From Clostridia bacterium (GTDB taxonomy: Bacteria; Bacillota_A; Clostridia; Christensenellales; CAG-138): a DNA stretch of 12,905 bases. Under the pieces are notes generated by a model. That model saw nothing but the letters and a program-made list of their open reading frames with translations, was not told the origin of the DNA and did not search any database. The stretch's first letter is position 1; every line of letters starts with the position of its first letter. The stretch lies in contig JAFZCW010000038.1 of the NCBI GenBank assembly GCA_017556125.1, positions 1 through 12,905 of the forward strand, in the 5' to 3' direction. Shown piece after piece: positions 1-7,936 of the stretch. The position numbers and the translations under genes were made by a program.

Positions 1-547
1 AGTTTTTCGTCTCATGGAAGGAGTAGCATCCGAAATCCCCGATCGTGCCCAGCGCCTTTCCTTTATACGTGCTCATGACGCCCTGCGCCGCATCCTCCAC
101 CACGAGCAGGGAATGCCTGTGCGCGATTTCCATGATGGTGTCCATTTCACAGGAAACGCCCGCGTAGTGCATGGGTACGATGACCTTCGTACGGTCCGTG
201 ATTGCCTGCTCGATCAGCGTTTCGTCCATATTCAGCGTATCCGGACGGATATCGATAAAGACGAGTTTCGCGCCTGCGAGGACGAAGGCGGTGGCAGTGC
301 TGGAAAAGGTGAAGGACGGAAGGATCACCTCGTCGCCCGGGGCAAGTCTGGAGAGAAGCGCGGCCATATCCAGAGCAGTCGTGCCGCTGGTGGTCAGCAG
401 GACCTTGTCCGCGCCGAACTTCTGTTCCAGCCAGGAACTGCACTTTTTGGTGAAAGGTCCGTCTCCGCAGATCTTGTGTCCTTCCACGGCCTGCTGCATA
501 TACTTCATTTCATTTCCCGTATACGGGGGAATATTGAAACTGATCAT
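1..547 (-). CDS. wecE: WecE/RffA-type sugar-nucleotide aminotransferase (dTDP-4-amino-4,6-dideoxygalactose transaminase-like), 5' part
   Basis: PLP-dependent aminotransferase of the DegT/DnrJ/EryC1 family. The enterobacterial homologue WecE converts dTDP-4-keto-6-deoxyglucose to dTDP-4-amino-4,6-dideoxygalactose with glutamate as amino donor, for surface glycans. The first 182 codons are present and the C-terminal half lies left of the window. The protein begins MISFNIPPYTGNEMKYMQ. It shows CGDGPFT at 28-33, a GTTALDMA cofactor-phosphate region near 55-62, GDEVILPSFTF at 71-81, the VVEDAAQG motif at 149-156 (Asp152 would contact the PLP ring nitrogen) and SFHETKN at its end, where Lys181 is the expected Schiff-base lysine. 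From memory it follows E. coli WecE almost without gaps and is much closer to it than to PglE. The ATG at 547 matches the family N-terminus and has GGAG about 6 bases upstream. It has its own promoter and lies downstream of glyA on the same strand. The family is clear. The exact sugar substrate is inferred from similarity. Confidence 0.88.
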   Translation of the reverse strand, partial: MISFNIPPYTGNEMKYMQQAVEGHKICGDGPFTKKCSSWLEQKFGADKVLLTTSGTTALDMAALLSRLAPGDEVILPSFTFSSTATAFVLAGAKLVFIDIRPDTLNMDETLIEQAITDRTKVIVPMHYAGVSCEMDTIMEIAHRHSLLVVEDAAQGVMSTYKGKALGTIGDFGCYSFHETKN

Positions 548-591
548 ACTCGCTCCAATCTGCAGTCAGTCATTATTCTTCTACAAATATC

Positions 592-620
592 ATACTAGCA
601 AATCCGCAATGCTTTTGCAA
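592..620 (-). promoter_or_regulatory. Predicted sigma-A promoter of the wecE-like gene
   Basis: On the minus strand a TTGCAA box (615-620) is followed after 17 bases by TAGTAT (592-597). A TG one base before the -10 box makes it an extended -10. Transcription would start near 585, giving a leader of about 38 bases with a GGAG ribosome site. It lies downstream of the glyA hairpin, so the aminotransferase is probably transcribed independently of glyA. Confidence 0.6.
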
Positions 621-645
621 TTGATGCCAGGCCCGAATGTGCGGG

Positions 646-679
646 GACAGAAAGACACCGGCCGCTGCAGCGACCGGTG
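646..679 (-). terminator. Probable intrinsic terminator after glyA
   Basis: A GC-rich inverted repeat at 656-679 reads CACCGG-T-CGCTGCAGCG-G-CCGGTG on the minus strand. It forms an almost perfect stem with one T/G wobble. It is followed by a mixed pyrimidine run (tctttct, 648-655) rather than a clean U tract, so termination may be partial. It sits about 33 bases past the glyA stop and before the wecE promoter. Confidence 0.5.
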
Positions 680-711
680 CTCGAGTTCGTCAGATAGATC
701 CGCTGTAACGG

Positions 712-1965
712 TCAGGCGTAGATCGGGAACTGCTTCGTGATGTCCGTTACCGTGTCCAGAATATCCGCTTTGCGGTTTTCGAAATCCGTCGCGGCAAGCC
801 AGATGCACTCGGCGATCCGGTCCATTTCCGCGGGGCCGCATCCGCGCGTGGTCACGGCGGGGGTGCCGATCCGGAGCCCGCTCGTCACGAACGGTTTTTC
901 GGGATCTCCGGGGACCGTGTTGCGGTTCGCGGTGATCCGCACCGCGTCGAGCCGCATCTCGAGTTCCTTTCCGGTAATGCCCAGGCTCCGCAGATCCGCC
1001 AGCATCAGGTGATTGTCCGTTCCGCCGGAGACGAGGTCGACGCCGCGTCTCATGAGACTGTCCGCAAGCGCCTTCGCGTTGTCCACGATGCTCTGCTGAT
1101 AGGCGACAAACGAGGGCTGCGCCGCTTCTTTGAGCGCGACCGCCTTCGCGGCGATGACGTGCATGAGCGGACCGCCCTGCATGCCGGGGAAGACCGCCTT
1201 GTTGATCCGCGCGCCGAAATCGCCCTTGGCCAGAATCAGCCCGCCGCGGGGGCCGCGCATGGTTTTGTGCGTGGTGGAGGTCACAACGTCGGCGTAGGGG
1301 ATCGGGCTGGGATGGATGCCGGCAGCGACAAGGCCCGCGATGTGCGCCATGTCGACCATCAGATATGCGCCGACGGAGTGCGCGATATCCGCGAACCGTT
1401 TGAAATCGATCGTTCTCGGATAGGCGGAAGCGCCGGCGACGATCATTCTGGGGCGGAGGGACTCCGCAAGACGCTGGACCTCGTCGTAGTCGATGATGCC
1501 GGTCTCCGGATTGACGCCGTATTCGGAAAACTGGAAATACTTGCCGGAAAGATTCAGCGACAGACCGTGCGTCAGGTGGCCGCCGTTCTGAAGGCTCATG
1601 CCGAGCACCCGGTCTCCGGGTTCCAGCAGCGCGAAATACACTTCCATGTTGGCCTGAGAGCCCGAATGCGGCTGGACGTTGGCATAATCCGCGTTGAACA
1701 GTTTCTTCGCGCGCTCGATCGCGATGCTTTCGACGATGTCCACGTACTCGCATCCGCCGTAATAGCGTTTTCCCGGATAGCCCTCGGCGTACTTGTTGGT
1801 CAGTACGGTTCCCATTGTGGCCATGACGGCCGGGGAGGCATGATTCTCCGAAGCGATCAGCTCAATGTTTTCCTGCTGCCGGTAAAGCTCGCCGCGTACC
1901 GCTGCGGCGATTTCCGGATCGGCGGACTCGAGAAGTCTCAAGATGTTCGCGATACTCTGTTCCAT
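712..1965 (-). CDS. glyA: Serine hydroxymethyltransferase
   Basis: Cytosolic PLP enzyme that interconverts serine plus tetrahydrofolate with glycine plus 5,10-methylene-tetrahydrofolate. It is the main source of one-carbon units. The 417 residues match the usual bacterial length. Visible motifs are [10 protein letters not shown] (32-41), [20 protein letters not shown] (57-76), [10 protein letters not shown] (97-106), VDMAHIAGL (204-212; Asp205 and His208 are expected at the PLP ring), the cofactor-lysine motif [14 protein letters not shown] with Lys234, and SGLRIGTPA with Arg365 for the substrate carboxylate. All key residues are present. The ATG at 1965 fits the family N-terminus, and AAGGAG (1977-1982) lies about 11 bases upstream. 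The gene has a long leader with a tandem glycine riboswitch and a strong promoter, so expression very likely responds to glycine. A hairpin follows the stop codon. Confidence 0.98.
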   Translation of the reverse strand: MEQSIANILRLLESADPEIAAAVRGELYRQQENIELIASENHASPAVMATMGTVLTNKYAEGYPGKRYYGGCEYVDIVESIAIERAKKLFNADYANVQPHSGSQANMEVYFALLEPGDRVLGMSLQNGGHLTHGLSLNLSGKYFQFSEYGVNPETGIIDYDEVQRLAESLRPRMIVAGASAYPRTIDFKRFADIAHSVGAYLMVDMAHIAGLVAAGIHPSPIPYADVVTSTTHKTMRGPRGGLILAKGDFGARINKAVFPGMQGGPLMHVIAAKAVALKEAAQPSFVAYQQSIVDNAKALADSLMRRGVDLVSGGTDNHLMLADLRSLGITGKELEMRLDAVRITANRNTVPGDPEKPFVTSGLRIGTPAVTTRGCGPAEMDRIAECIWLAATDFENRKADILDTVTDITKQFPIYA

Positions 1966-2005
1966 GCGGGCAAAATCTCCTTTACGGGTTTCTGTTCATA
2001 ATAAG

Positions 2006-2038
2006 AGGGAAGCCGTACGGATGCGGTACAGTTTCCCT
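2006..2038 (-). terminator. Terminator-like hairpin, candidate expression platform of the glyA riboswitch
   Basis: In the glyA leader, between the second aptamer and the ribosome site, the minus strand can form AGGGAA paired with TTCCCT, an A/C mismatch, then CTGTAC paired with GTACGG around a 7-base loop. It is followed directly by cttattat, a weak U-rich run. It does not cover the glyA ribosome site at 1977-1982, so control by termination is more likely than by blocking translation. Which ligand state favours the hairpin cannot be decided by eye. Confidence 0.55.
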
Positions 2039-2072
2039 TTGATAGATGATATCAGCTGTTCGTTTGACGGCA

Positions 2073-2230
2073 CTCTGTCCTTTTGCCTGAGAGATTCGGC
2101 GTCTGCCTTGCACCTTCGGCACCCGTACGGGACGGGATTCTCCAGAGCCCCCTCCGCTTTCAGTCCTGTCCGTGCGGACGCCTGAGAGTGTCACTCCTTC
2201 GGCGGGCATCCATAGAAAGCCTCTTTCCTG
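2073..2230 (-). ncRNA. Tandem glycine riboswitch (gcvT-type) in the glyA leader
   Basis: Two consecutive glycine aptamers are read on the minus strand. Aptamer 1 (about 2161-2230) carries CGCCGAAGGAG, then CTCTCAGGC, then CGGACAG, closed by a short CAG/CTG helix. Aptamer 2 (2073-2147) is closed by a perfect CTCTG/CAGAG helix. It carries GAGA pairing with TCTC, GCCGAAGGTGCAAGGC, and the classic CTCTCAGGCAAAAGGACAG end. The linker is 13 bases, typical of the cooperative double form. The leader starts about 27 bases upstream, from the promoter at 2264-2291. The riboswitch occupies much of the 418-base gap between the divergent genes. In other bacteria this RNA usually controls the glycine cleavage operon or transporters. 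Here it controls glyA. Confidence 0.93.
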
Positions 2231-2263
2231 AAAAACATCAAAGGGATTATGAACTTATCCGTA

Positions 2264-2291
2264 ATTATATATCATTATGACGTTCTGTCAA
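2264..2291 (-). promoter_or_regulatory. Strong sigma-A promoter of riboswitch-glyA
   Basis: The minus strand has the exact consensus boxes TTGACA (2286-2291) and TATAAT (2264-2269) with a 16-base spacer. The expected start near 2257 puts the whole tandem riboswitch in the transcript. It lies back-to-back with the plus-strand promoter at 2309-2338, their -35 boxes 17 bases apart. Confidence 0.82.
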
Positions 2292-2308
2292 CATCGCTTT
2301 TGCTATAA

Positions 2309-2338
2309 TTGACACGGAAGAAAAAGGTTATGTATACT
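2309..2338 (+). promoter_or_regulatory. Predicted sigma-A promoter of the membrane protein-lepA-hemW unit
   Basis: A consensus TTGACA (2309-2314) and TATACT (2333-2338) are separated by 18 bases. The start would be near 2345, leaving a leader of about 39 bases before the ATG at 2384. No other plus-strand promoter is evident before lepA and hemW, which are tightly coupled to the first gene. Confidence 0.65.
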
Positions 2339-2383
2339 CGAAACAATGGAAAAGTATGACCTTTCAGGGAAAAAGGAGCAGGC

Positions 2384-3790
2384 ATGAAGGGAAGAAAAAT
2401 CATGCTCACCGAATCGAACAGCGAGATCTCCGAACGGATTCTGATCCTGATCGCGGCGGCGTTCGTTCTGCTGCCGTTTGTCTCCCATACCTTTATCGGC
2501 ATGTCGAGATTCCTTGCCGCGTATGTGCTGTTTCCCGTATCGCTTGCAGCGGCAGCCTTCGGCATCATCCGGGACAGGCTGTACCGGCATGCCGGATTGA
2601 AGCTCGCGCTTCTTCTGCCCGCTTGGTTTGTGATCGGGTGCCTTGTGAATTTCGGCCAGGGGGTCACAAAAACAGGTTATTCTTTCTTTGCCGTGATTCT
2701 TTCCGTCGCGGTCTTCTGCTCTTCGTTTGCGTTTATGGTTCCGGAAGAGAACCGCATGAAGATCTACCGGCTTCTCGCGTGGGTATGGGCGGCGCCCATG
2801 ACCGCCGCGTCTCTGTTCGGACTGTATCTTGCGGTAACGGGAGCACGCCTTGTGCGGGAGGGACATGACGAGCCGATCGGCGTGACGGGGGAACACCGGC
2901 TGTTCCTGTTCGGCAACTCCAACACGCTGGGCGTGATGTGCTGCATCGCGTTTGCGCTCCTCCTGTTCCTTTTCCTGGCGGAAAAGAAAAAAGCGGCGCG
3001 CGTAACGGCTGCCGTGATGGCGTTTTTCGTATTTGTCTGCATGGCCCTTTCCGACTGCAGGTCGGCCAAGCTCGCGATGCTTCCCTGCATCGCCGTTTTC
3101 GCGTTTCTTCTGGGCAGGTCTCTGGCGAAGGGAAAAGGATTCAAAAAACTGGTCCTCTGTACCGTATGCGCAGTGGCCGCAGCCGCGCTCCTGCTTCTGG
3201 CGTGGCAGGGGGTCAAAACGGGCGTGAACGCGGTCCATCAGACCGTGTCCGCGGCGGACGGCGGGACGCAGGAAACGGATTATCTTGATTCGAGGGATTA
3301 CAAGGTCACGGACGATCTGTACGATACCGCGAACGTGCGCCTCGTTCTCTGGAAATACGCGATGGGGCATTTCCCTGCCCGGCCGCTGTCGATGCTGCTC
3401 GGCTACACGCCGATGGCCGTCAGGGACGAGTTCATAGCTCCGAATCCGAACATCATCACGGTATACGATCATCTCCATAACGGGTACATCGGCATACTGG
3501 TCAGTTACGGCATTATCGGCATGATCGGCTTTGCCGCCTTCCTTGTTCTGCTTCTGATCGCCTCCTGCAGGCTCCTGTTCTCAAAGTCCGGGAACGTATC
3601 GGACGCGCTCCGGTTTCTTCCGGTCATTCTGATCCCGATCCTGGTGGTCAACTGCACGGAAGAGATGCTTTTCACAAGGGATACCGTGCAGGAAGCGAAC
3701 GTCTGGTTCGCATTAACGGCAGGTTTCGTGTTTGCTGCCGCGCATGCCCTGAAGAACAGAACGGAAAACGACGAATCCGGAGAGGAATAG
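2384..3790 (+). CDS. O-antigen ligase/polymerase-like integral membrane protein (Wzy/WaaL type)
   Basis: The 468-residue protein has about a dozen hydrophobic segments (roughly 17-36, 41-62, 72-90, 98-118, 130-152, 181-199, 205-222, 230-245, 255-274, 366-397, 411-426, 440-455) and one large hydrophilic loop at 275-365. This is the layout of O-antigen ligases and polymerases. Family-like motifs are SDCRSAKLA (223-231, position of the usual SRSA/SRSG signature), [10 protein letters not shown] (317-326) and [18 protein letters not shown] (362-379), matching the HxHN...GIIG pattern at the end of the loop. Such proteins polymerise or transfer undecaprenyl-linked glycans on the outer face of the membrane. 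Ligase and polymerase cannot be told apart from sequence. The start at 2384 has AAGGAG 5 bases upstream, and a later in-frame ATG at 2402 has a poorer site. The gene ends 2 bases before lepA, so they are probably cotranscribed. Confidence 0.78.
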   Translation: MKGRKIMLTESNSEISERILILIAAAFVLLPFVSHTFIGMSRFLAAYVLFPVSLAAAAFGIIRDRLYRHAGLKLALLLPAWFVIGCLVNFGQGVTKTGYSFFAVILSVAVFCSSFAFMVPEENRMKIYRLLAWVWAAPMTAASLFGLYLAVTGARLVREGHDEPIGVTGEHRLFLFGNSNTLGVMCCIAFALLLFLFLAEKKKAARVTAAVMAFFVFVCMALSDCRSAKLAMLPCIAVFAFLLGRSLAKGKGFKKLVLCTVCAVAAAALLLLAWQGVKTGVNAVHQTVSAADGGTQETDYLDSRDYKVTDDLYDTANVRLVLWKYAMGHFPARPLSMLLGYTPMAVRDEFIAPNPNIITVYDHLHNGYIGILVSYGIIGMIGFAAFLVLLLIASCRLLFSKSGNVSDALRFLPVILIPILVVNCTEEMLFTRDTVQEANVWFALTAGFVFAAAHALKNRTENDESGEE

Positions 3791-3792
3791 AC

Positions 3793-5595
3793 ATGGCATA
3801 CCCGAGGGATCTTATCAGGAATTTCTGCATCATAGCCCATATCGATCACGGGAAATCCACACTGGCGGACCGGCTCATGGAGCTTACCGACACGGTGGCG
3901 GAACGGGACATGGAGGACCAGCTTCTGGACTCCATGGATATCGAACGCGAACGCGGCATCACCATCAAGGCGACCGCCGTCCGTATGTTCTACACGCATT
4001 CGGACGGGAAGCGCTATATGTTCAATCTGATCGATACGCCAGGGCATGTGGATTTCACCTATGAGGTCAGCAGGGCGCTTGCGGCCTGCGAGGGGGCCGT
4101 GCTGGTGGTCGACGCGACGCAGGGGATCGAAGCGCAGACGCTCGCGAACGTTTATCTTGCGGTCGACAACGGTCTGGAGGTCATGCCTGTCATCAACAAG
4201 ATCGATCTTCCTTCCGCGCAGCCTGACTACGTGGTGAACGAAATCGAGGACGTGATCGGGATCCCGGCGCAGGATGCGCCGAAGATTTCGGCAAAGAACG
4301 GCATGAATGTGGAACAGGTCCTGGCGCAGATCGTGGAACTGATCCCTGCTCCTGCCGGCGACGCGGAAGCGCCGCTCAAGGCGCTGATTTTTGACTGTGT
4401 TTACGACAACTATAAAGGCGCCCTGTCTTTCGTGCGCGTCATGGACGGCACCGTCAAAGCGGGGGACAGGATCCGCTCGATGGGAACGGGCCGCGAATTC
4501 GATGTGACGGAAGTCGGCGTGTTCACGCCTGCCCTGACGGAAACGGATGAACTGGCGGCCGGCGAGGTCGGCTACATCGCCGCATCCATCAAAAGCGTGG
4601 CGGAGACGAAGGTCGGCGATACCATCACGCTGGCGGCCAATCCCGCGGACAGTCCGCTTCCGGGATACAAGCAGGTGCAGCCGATGGTGTTCTGCGGCGT
4701 GTATCCAGCGGACGGCGCGCATTATGACGACCTGCGCGACGCGCTGGAAAAGCTGCAGCTCAACGACGCTTCCCTGTCGTTTGAGCCGGAAACATCCGCC
4801 GCGCTGGGATACGGATTCCGCTGCGGGTTCCTCGGGCTTCTGCATATGGAAATCATCCAGGAAAGGCTTGAGCGCGAGTTCGATCTCGACCTCGTCACGA
4901 CGGCTCCCTCCGTCGTGTACAAGATCCACATGACCGACGGCACGGAGAAGATGATCGATAACCCGTCGAACCTGCCTCCGGTCACGGAGATCGACTTCAT
5001 GGAAGAGCCCATGGTACGGGCGAACATCATGACGCCGTCGCAGTATGTCGGGACGATCATGGAACTGTGCCAGGAAAAACGCGGGATCTTCAAGGATATG
5101 GACTATATCGAGAAGACCAGGGTCGAGATGCATTACACGCTCCCGCTCAACGAGATCATCTATGATTTCTTCGATCAGCTGAAGTCCAGGAGCAGAGGAT
5201 ACGCGTCTTTCGACTATGAGCTGTGCGGGTACATGAAATCCAATCTTGTCAAGCTCGATTTCCTGCTGAACGGGGATATGTGCGACGCGCTTTCCGTGAT
5301 CGTGCACAAGGACCGCGCATATCCGAAGGGCCGCGCCGTGGCGGAGAAGCTGAAGGAAGTGATCCCGAGGCAGCAGTTTGAGATTCCGATCCAGGCGGCG
5401 GTGGGCGGAAAGATCATCGCGAGAGAGACCGTGAGCGCTGTCCGCAAGGACGTTCTTGCAAAGTGCTACGGCGGCGATATCACCAGAAAGAAAAAACTTC
5501 TCGAGAAGCAGAAGGAAGGCAAGAAGCGCATGCGCCAGGTCGGAACGGTCTCCGTGCCGAGCGAGGCGTTCATGAGCGTGCTGCGGATCAACTGA
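3793..5595 (+). CDS. lepA: Elongation factor 4 (LepA), ribosome-associated GTPase
   Basis: Translational GTPase that acts on the ribosome and is linked to back-translocation, ribosome assembly and stress tolerance. The 600 residues are the usual length. GTPase motifs are all present: P-loop AHIDHGKST (15-23), switch I RGITIKA (54-60, Thr57), DTPGH (81-85), NKID (135-138) and SAK (166-168). LepA-specific features follow: the [16 protein letters not shown] segment, the [16 protein letters not shown] start of the EF-G domain V-like region, and the unique basic C-terminal domain with [21 protein letters not shown], ending [13 protein letters not shown]. The ATG at 3793 fits the family start ([13 protein letters not shown]). 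Its ribosome site, GGAGAGGA, lies inside the end of the upstream gene. The stop overlaps the hemW start. Confidence 0.98.
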   Translation: MAYPRDLIRNFCIIAHIDHGKSTLADRLMELTDTVAERDMEDQLLDSMDIERERGITIKATAVRMFYTHSDGKRYMFNLIDTPGHVDFTYEVSRALAACEGAVLVVDATQGIEAQTLANVYLAVDNGLEVMPVINKIDLPSAQPDYVVNEIEDVIGIPAQDAPKISAKNGMNVEQVLAQIVELIPAPAGDAEAPLKALIFDCVYDNYKGALSFVRVMDGTVKAGDRIRSMGTGREFDVTEVGVFTPALTETDELAAGEVGYIAASIKSVAETKVGDTITLAANPADSPLPGYKQVQPMVFCGVYPADGAHYDDLRDALEKLQLNDASLSFEPETSAALGYGFRCGFLGLLHMEIIQERLEREFDLDLVTTAPSVVYKIHMTDGTEKMIDNPSNLPPVTEIDFMEEPMVRANIMTPSQYVGTIMELCQEKRGIFKDMDYIEKTRVEMHYTLPLNEIIYDFFDQLKSRSRGYASFDYELCGYMKSNLVKLDFLLNGDMCDALSVIVHKDRAYPKGRAVAEKLKEVIPRQQFEIPIQAAVGGKIIARETVSAVRKDVLAKCYGGDITRKKKLLEKQKEGKKRMRQVGTVSVPSEAFMSVLRIN

Positions 5596-6752
5596 TGGCT
5601 GGCGCGGGGATCTACATTCATATTCCGTTCTGTGTCAGGAAGTGCCTGTACTGTGATTTTTATTCGGTTCCCGCTGCCGGGGATGCCGTTGCCTCCTATA
5701 CGGACGCGCTGTGCCTGGAGATCGCGCGGATGTCCCGCATTCTTCCCGACCGTGAATACGATACCGTGTATCTGGGAGGGGGAACGCCTTCCCTTCTGAG
5801 CCCGGAACAGATCAGAACCGTGATGCGTACGCTCCGTACGCATTTTTCTGTGCGCAAAAACGCGGAGATCAGCATGGAATGCAATCCCGGAACCGTAACG
5901 GAGACAAAGCTGTCCGGATACCGGGAAGCAGGGATCAACCGGCTTTCCGTCGGACTGCAGTCCGCGGACGACGGGCTGCTGAAAAGCATCGGCCGGATCC
6001 ATACGGCCGAGATGTTCTATCAGACCGCCGCCGCTGCGAAAGCGTGCGGCTTCGACAATTTCAGCGCGGATATCATGCACGGTCTTCCCAGCCAGACGGA
6101 GGAACAGTATCTGCAGACGGTCCGCGCCGCGGCCGAGGCCGGAGCGAAGCACATTTCCTCCTACAGCCTGATCCTCGAAGAAGGGACTCCGCTTTACGGC
6201 ATGGTGAAGAGCGGAGTGGTCCGGCTTCCGGACGAGGAGGCTGCGGCGGACATGGAGGATGCCGGGATGGCGCTGCTGGAGGAACTGGGCTATGCCCGCT
6301 ACGAGATCTCCAATTTCGCCCGGGACGGATACCGCTGCCGTCATAATCTCAACTACTGGAAAAACGGGGAGTATGCCGGGTTCGGCCCCGGAGCGCATTC
6401 CGCGATGGACCGGAACGGATGGACGAGATGGAGCTGCGCCACGGATATTCCGGCCTATCTGTCCGCCCTCCGCGGAGGAGGTCTTCCCGTCTACCGTACG
6501 GAACGGATCGGGAAACGGGAAGAGATGTTCGAGACCGTCATGACCGGGCTCCGCCTTTGCGAGGGCATTCCTTTCGACGATTTCCGGACACGGTTCGGGC
6601 AGGATCTTCCGGAAGCCTATCCGGAGGCGGTCGGAAAGCTGAAGAAGGCGGGGTGGCTTGACACCGGCGCCTTCGCCGAGAGACGGCTCGCCCTGAATCC
6701 CGAGGGTCTTGACCTGCAAAACCGCGCGCTGGCTTTTTTTCTGGAAGAATAA
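5595..6752 (+). CDS. hemW: Radical SAM heme chaperone HemW
   Basis: HemW is a radical SAM protein related to coproporphyrinogen dehydrogenase HemN, but it binds heme and delivers it to target proteins. The 385 residues match the family. The iron-sulfur cluster motif CVRKCLYC (Cys13, Cys17, Cys20) is followed by DF. It therefore lacks the fourth cysteine of true HemN, which supports HemW. GGGTPSLL (61-68) is the SAM-binding glycine motif. ECNPGT (95-100) and the HemW signature HNLNYW (250-255) with GFGPGAHS (262-269) are present. The ATG at 5595 overlaps the lepA stop as TGATG, which implies translational coupling. A longer reading frame starting at 5463 would add 44 residues inside lepA with no family similarity and is rejected. 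lepA-hemW-hrcA is a conserved order in Bacillota. Older annotations call this gene hemN. Confidence 0.95.
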   Translation: MAGAGIYIHIPFCVRKCLYCDFYSVPAAGDAVASYTDALCLEIARMSRILPDREYDTVYLGGGTPSLLSPEQIRTVMRTLRTHFSVRKNAEISMECNPGTVTETKLSGYREAGINRLSVGLQSADDGLLKSIGRIHTAEMFYQTAAAAKACGFDNFSADIMHGLPSQTEEQYLQTVRAAAEAGAKHISSYSLILEEGTPLYGMVKSGVVRLPDEEAAADMEDAGMALLEELGYARYEISNFARDGYRCRHNLNYWKNGEYAGFGPGAHSAMDRNGWTRWSCATDIPAYLSALRGGGLPVYRTERIGKREEMFETVMTGLRLCEGIPFDDFRTRFGQDLPEAYPEAVGKLKKAGWLDTGAFAERRLALNPEGLDLQNRALAFFLEE

Positions 6753-6798
6753 GCAATTCAAATTCACCAGTTTGTCACATTTTTTTAATAGCGTTTCC

Positions 6799-6827
6799 TT
6801 GACTTTATACGGGGGAAAAGGTATTCT
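6799..6827 (+). promoter_or_regulatory. Sigma-A promoter of the hrcA-dnaK operon
   Basis: TTGACT (6799-6804) and TATTCT (6822-6827) are separated by 17 bases. The predicted start near 6834 lies a few bases before CIRCE, the arrangement expected for HrcA repression. The 86 bases after hemW contain T7 at 6780-6786 but no convincing hairpin before it, so some read-through from lepA-hemW is possible. Confidence 0.8.
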
Positions 6828-6838
6828 TTAATCGAAGA

Positions 6839-6865
6839 TTAGCACTCGACCGGTTTGAGTGCTAA
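6839..6865 (+). promoter_or_regulatory. CIRCE operator (HrcA binding site)
   Basis: A perfect CIRCE inverted repeat, TTAGCACTC, 9 bases, GAGTGCTAA, matches the consensus with no mismatch. It lies just downstream of the promoter and 27 bases before the hrcA ATG. HrcA dimers bind it, helped by GroEL in studied species, and repress the operon until heat stress. No second copy was seen in the window. Confidence 0.98.
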
Positions 6866-6892
6866 CAAGACAGACGGGAAGGAGATGCCGAT

Positions 6893-7933
6893 ATGGAACT
6901 GGACGCCAGAAAGCTGAAGATACTCCAGGCGATCATAGACGAATATGTGATGTCCGCCTGTCCGGTCGGATCCCGGTCTGTCAGCAAGAATCCCGAATTC
7001 AATCTGTCCAGCGCGACGATCCGGAACGAGATGGCGGACCTCGAGGAGATGGGTTTCCTGGAGCAGCCGCATACGTCCGCGGGCAGGATCCCTTCCGACA
7101 AAGCGTACCGGCTTTATGTGGATACCATCATGAACCGCGCGCAGATCAGCCGGGATGAGATCAAAAGGATCCGCAACCACTTCTCGAGCAAGATCTCCGA
7201 AGTGGACGAGATCCTGAAACAGACGGCGGTCGCGATCTCCTCCGTTACGAACTATACCGCCATGGTGCTCGCGCCGGAGCTTGACTGCGACACGCTGCGC
7301 CACATCCAGCTGGTCCCGCTTGTTCCAGGCAAAGCGCTTCTGGTCATTGTAACGGGAACGGGCTTTGCCAAGGACGCGGTGGTCCACGTACCGCCCTCTG
7401 TCAGGTCGGAGGAACTGGAACAGATCTCGAAATTCCTGACCAAACGTCTGTACGGGACGCGGATGGACATGGTGGCGGACAGGATCACGTCCGAGCTGGA
7501 AGCCGAGATGGCGGACAGGAAGGTTTTCCTGTCGAACATCGCGGACGGGATCGAGCGGAAGATCTCGCCGAACAGAAAGAGCGTGGAGCTTGCCGGAGCC
7601 GGCAACATGCTGCACTATCCCGAATATGCCGACCTGCAGAAGGCGAGGAACTTCCTTTCGGCGGTCGAAGGACGGGACGCGCTGTACAACATGCTCAAGC
7701 GCGCGAGCTCGCTGGAGTTCACGATCACCATCGGAAGCGAGAACGAGCAGGATGAGCTCAAGGACTGCAGCGTCGTCACGGCGACCTACAGGATGGGTGA
7801 CCAGAACATGCCGATGGGAACGCTGGGCGTGATCGGCCCCACAAGAATGAATTACGGCAAGGTGATCTCCGTACTGGAATACATGCGCAGGAGCCTTGGA
7901 GAAATATTAAGCAACTACATCGAGGAGGACTGA
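6893..7933 (+). CDS. hrcA: Heat-inducible transcription repressor HrcA
   Basis: HrcA represses class I heat-shock operons by binding CIRCE. The 346 residues are the normal length. The N-terminal winged-helix domain (about 1-75) carries the hallmark pieces PVGSRSVS (24-31), LSSATIRNEMADLEEMGFLEQ (38-58) and PHTSAGRIPSDKAYRLYVD (59-77). The central and C-terminal region contains the GAF-like dimerisation domain and ends in the typical LGVIGPTRMNYGKVISVLEYM segment. The ATG at 6893 has AAGGAG 8 bases upstream and gives the standard N-terminus. The gene follows its own operator, so it is autoregulated, and it ends 3 bases before the grpE start. Confidence 0.98.
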   Translation: MELDARKLKILQAIIDEYVMSACPVGSRSVSKNPEFNLSSATIRNEMADLEEMGFLEQPHTSAGRIPSDKAYRLYVDTIMNRAQISRDEIKRIRNHFSSKISEVDEILKQTAVAISSVTNYTAMVLAPELDCDTLRHIQLVPLVPGKALLVIVTGTGFAKDAVVHVPPSVRSEELEQISKFLTKRLYGTRMDMVADRITSELEAEMADRKVFLSNIADGIERKISPNRKSVELAGAGNMLHYPEYADLQKARNFLSAVEGRDALYNMLKRASSLEFTITIGSENEQDELKDCSVVTATYRMGDQNMPMGTLGVIGPTRMNYGKVISVLEYMRRSLGEILSNYIEED

Positions 7934-7936
7934 GCC

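Noticed and set aside
14..598. A 194-codon plus-strand frame at the left edge
   Set aside because: It is antisense to the WecE-like gene, whose catalytic lysine and cofactor motifs are intact on the minus strand.
2304..2309. A perfect TATAAT on the plus strand between the divergent promoters
   Set aside because: No acceptable -35 box lies 16-18 bases upstream, and it overlaps the TTGACA of the better promoter at 2309-2338.
3505..5307. A 600-codon open frame on the minus strand opposite lepA
   Set aside because: It is antisense to a gene with complete LepA motifs. Its product is rich in Arg, His and Asp without a recognisable domain, the usual by-product of GC-rich third codon positions on the other strand.
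5463..5594. An N-terminal extension of HemW by 44 residues
   Set aside because: It lies wholly inside lepA in another frame and its basic sequence has no match in the family. The ATG at 5595 in the TGATG overlap gives the normal length.
5466..6767. A 433-codon minus-strand frame opposite hemW
   Set aside because: It is a shadow of hemW with no recognisable motifs and no promoter.
6753..6798. Terminator after hemW
   Set aside because: A run of seven T residues exists at 6780-6786, but the bases before it form at best a 4-pair stem.
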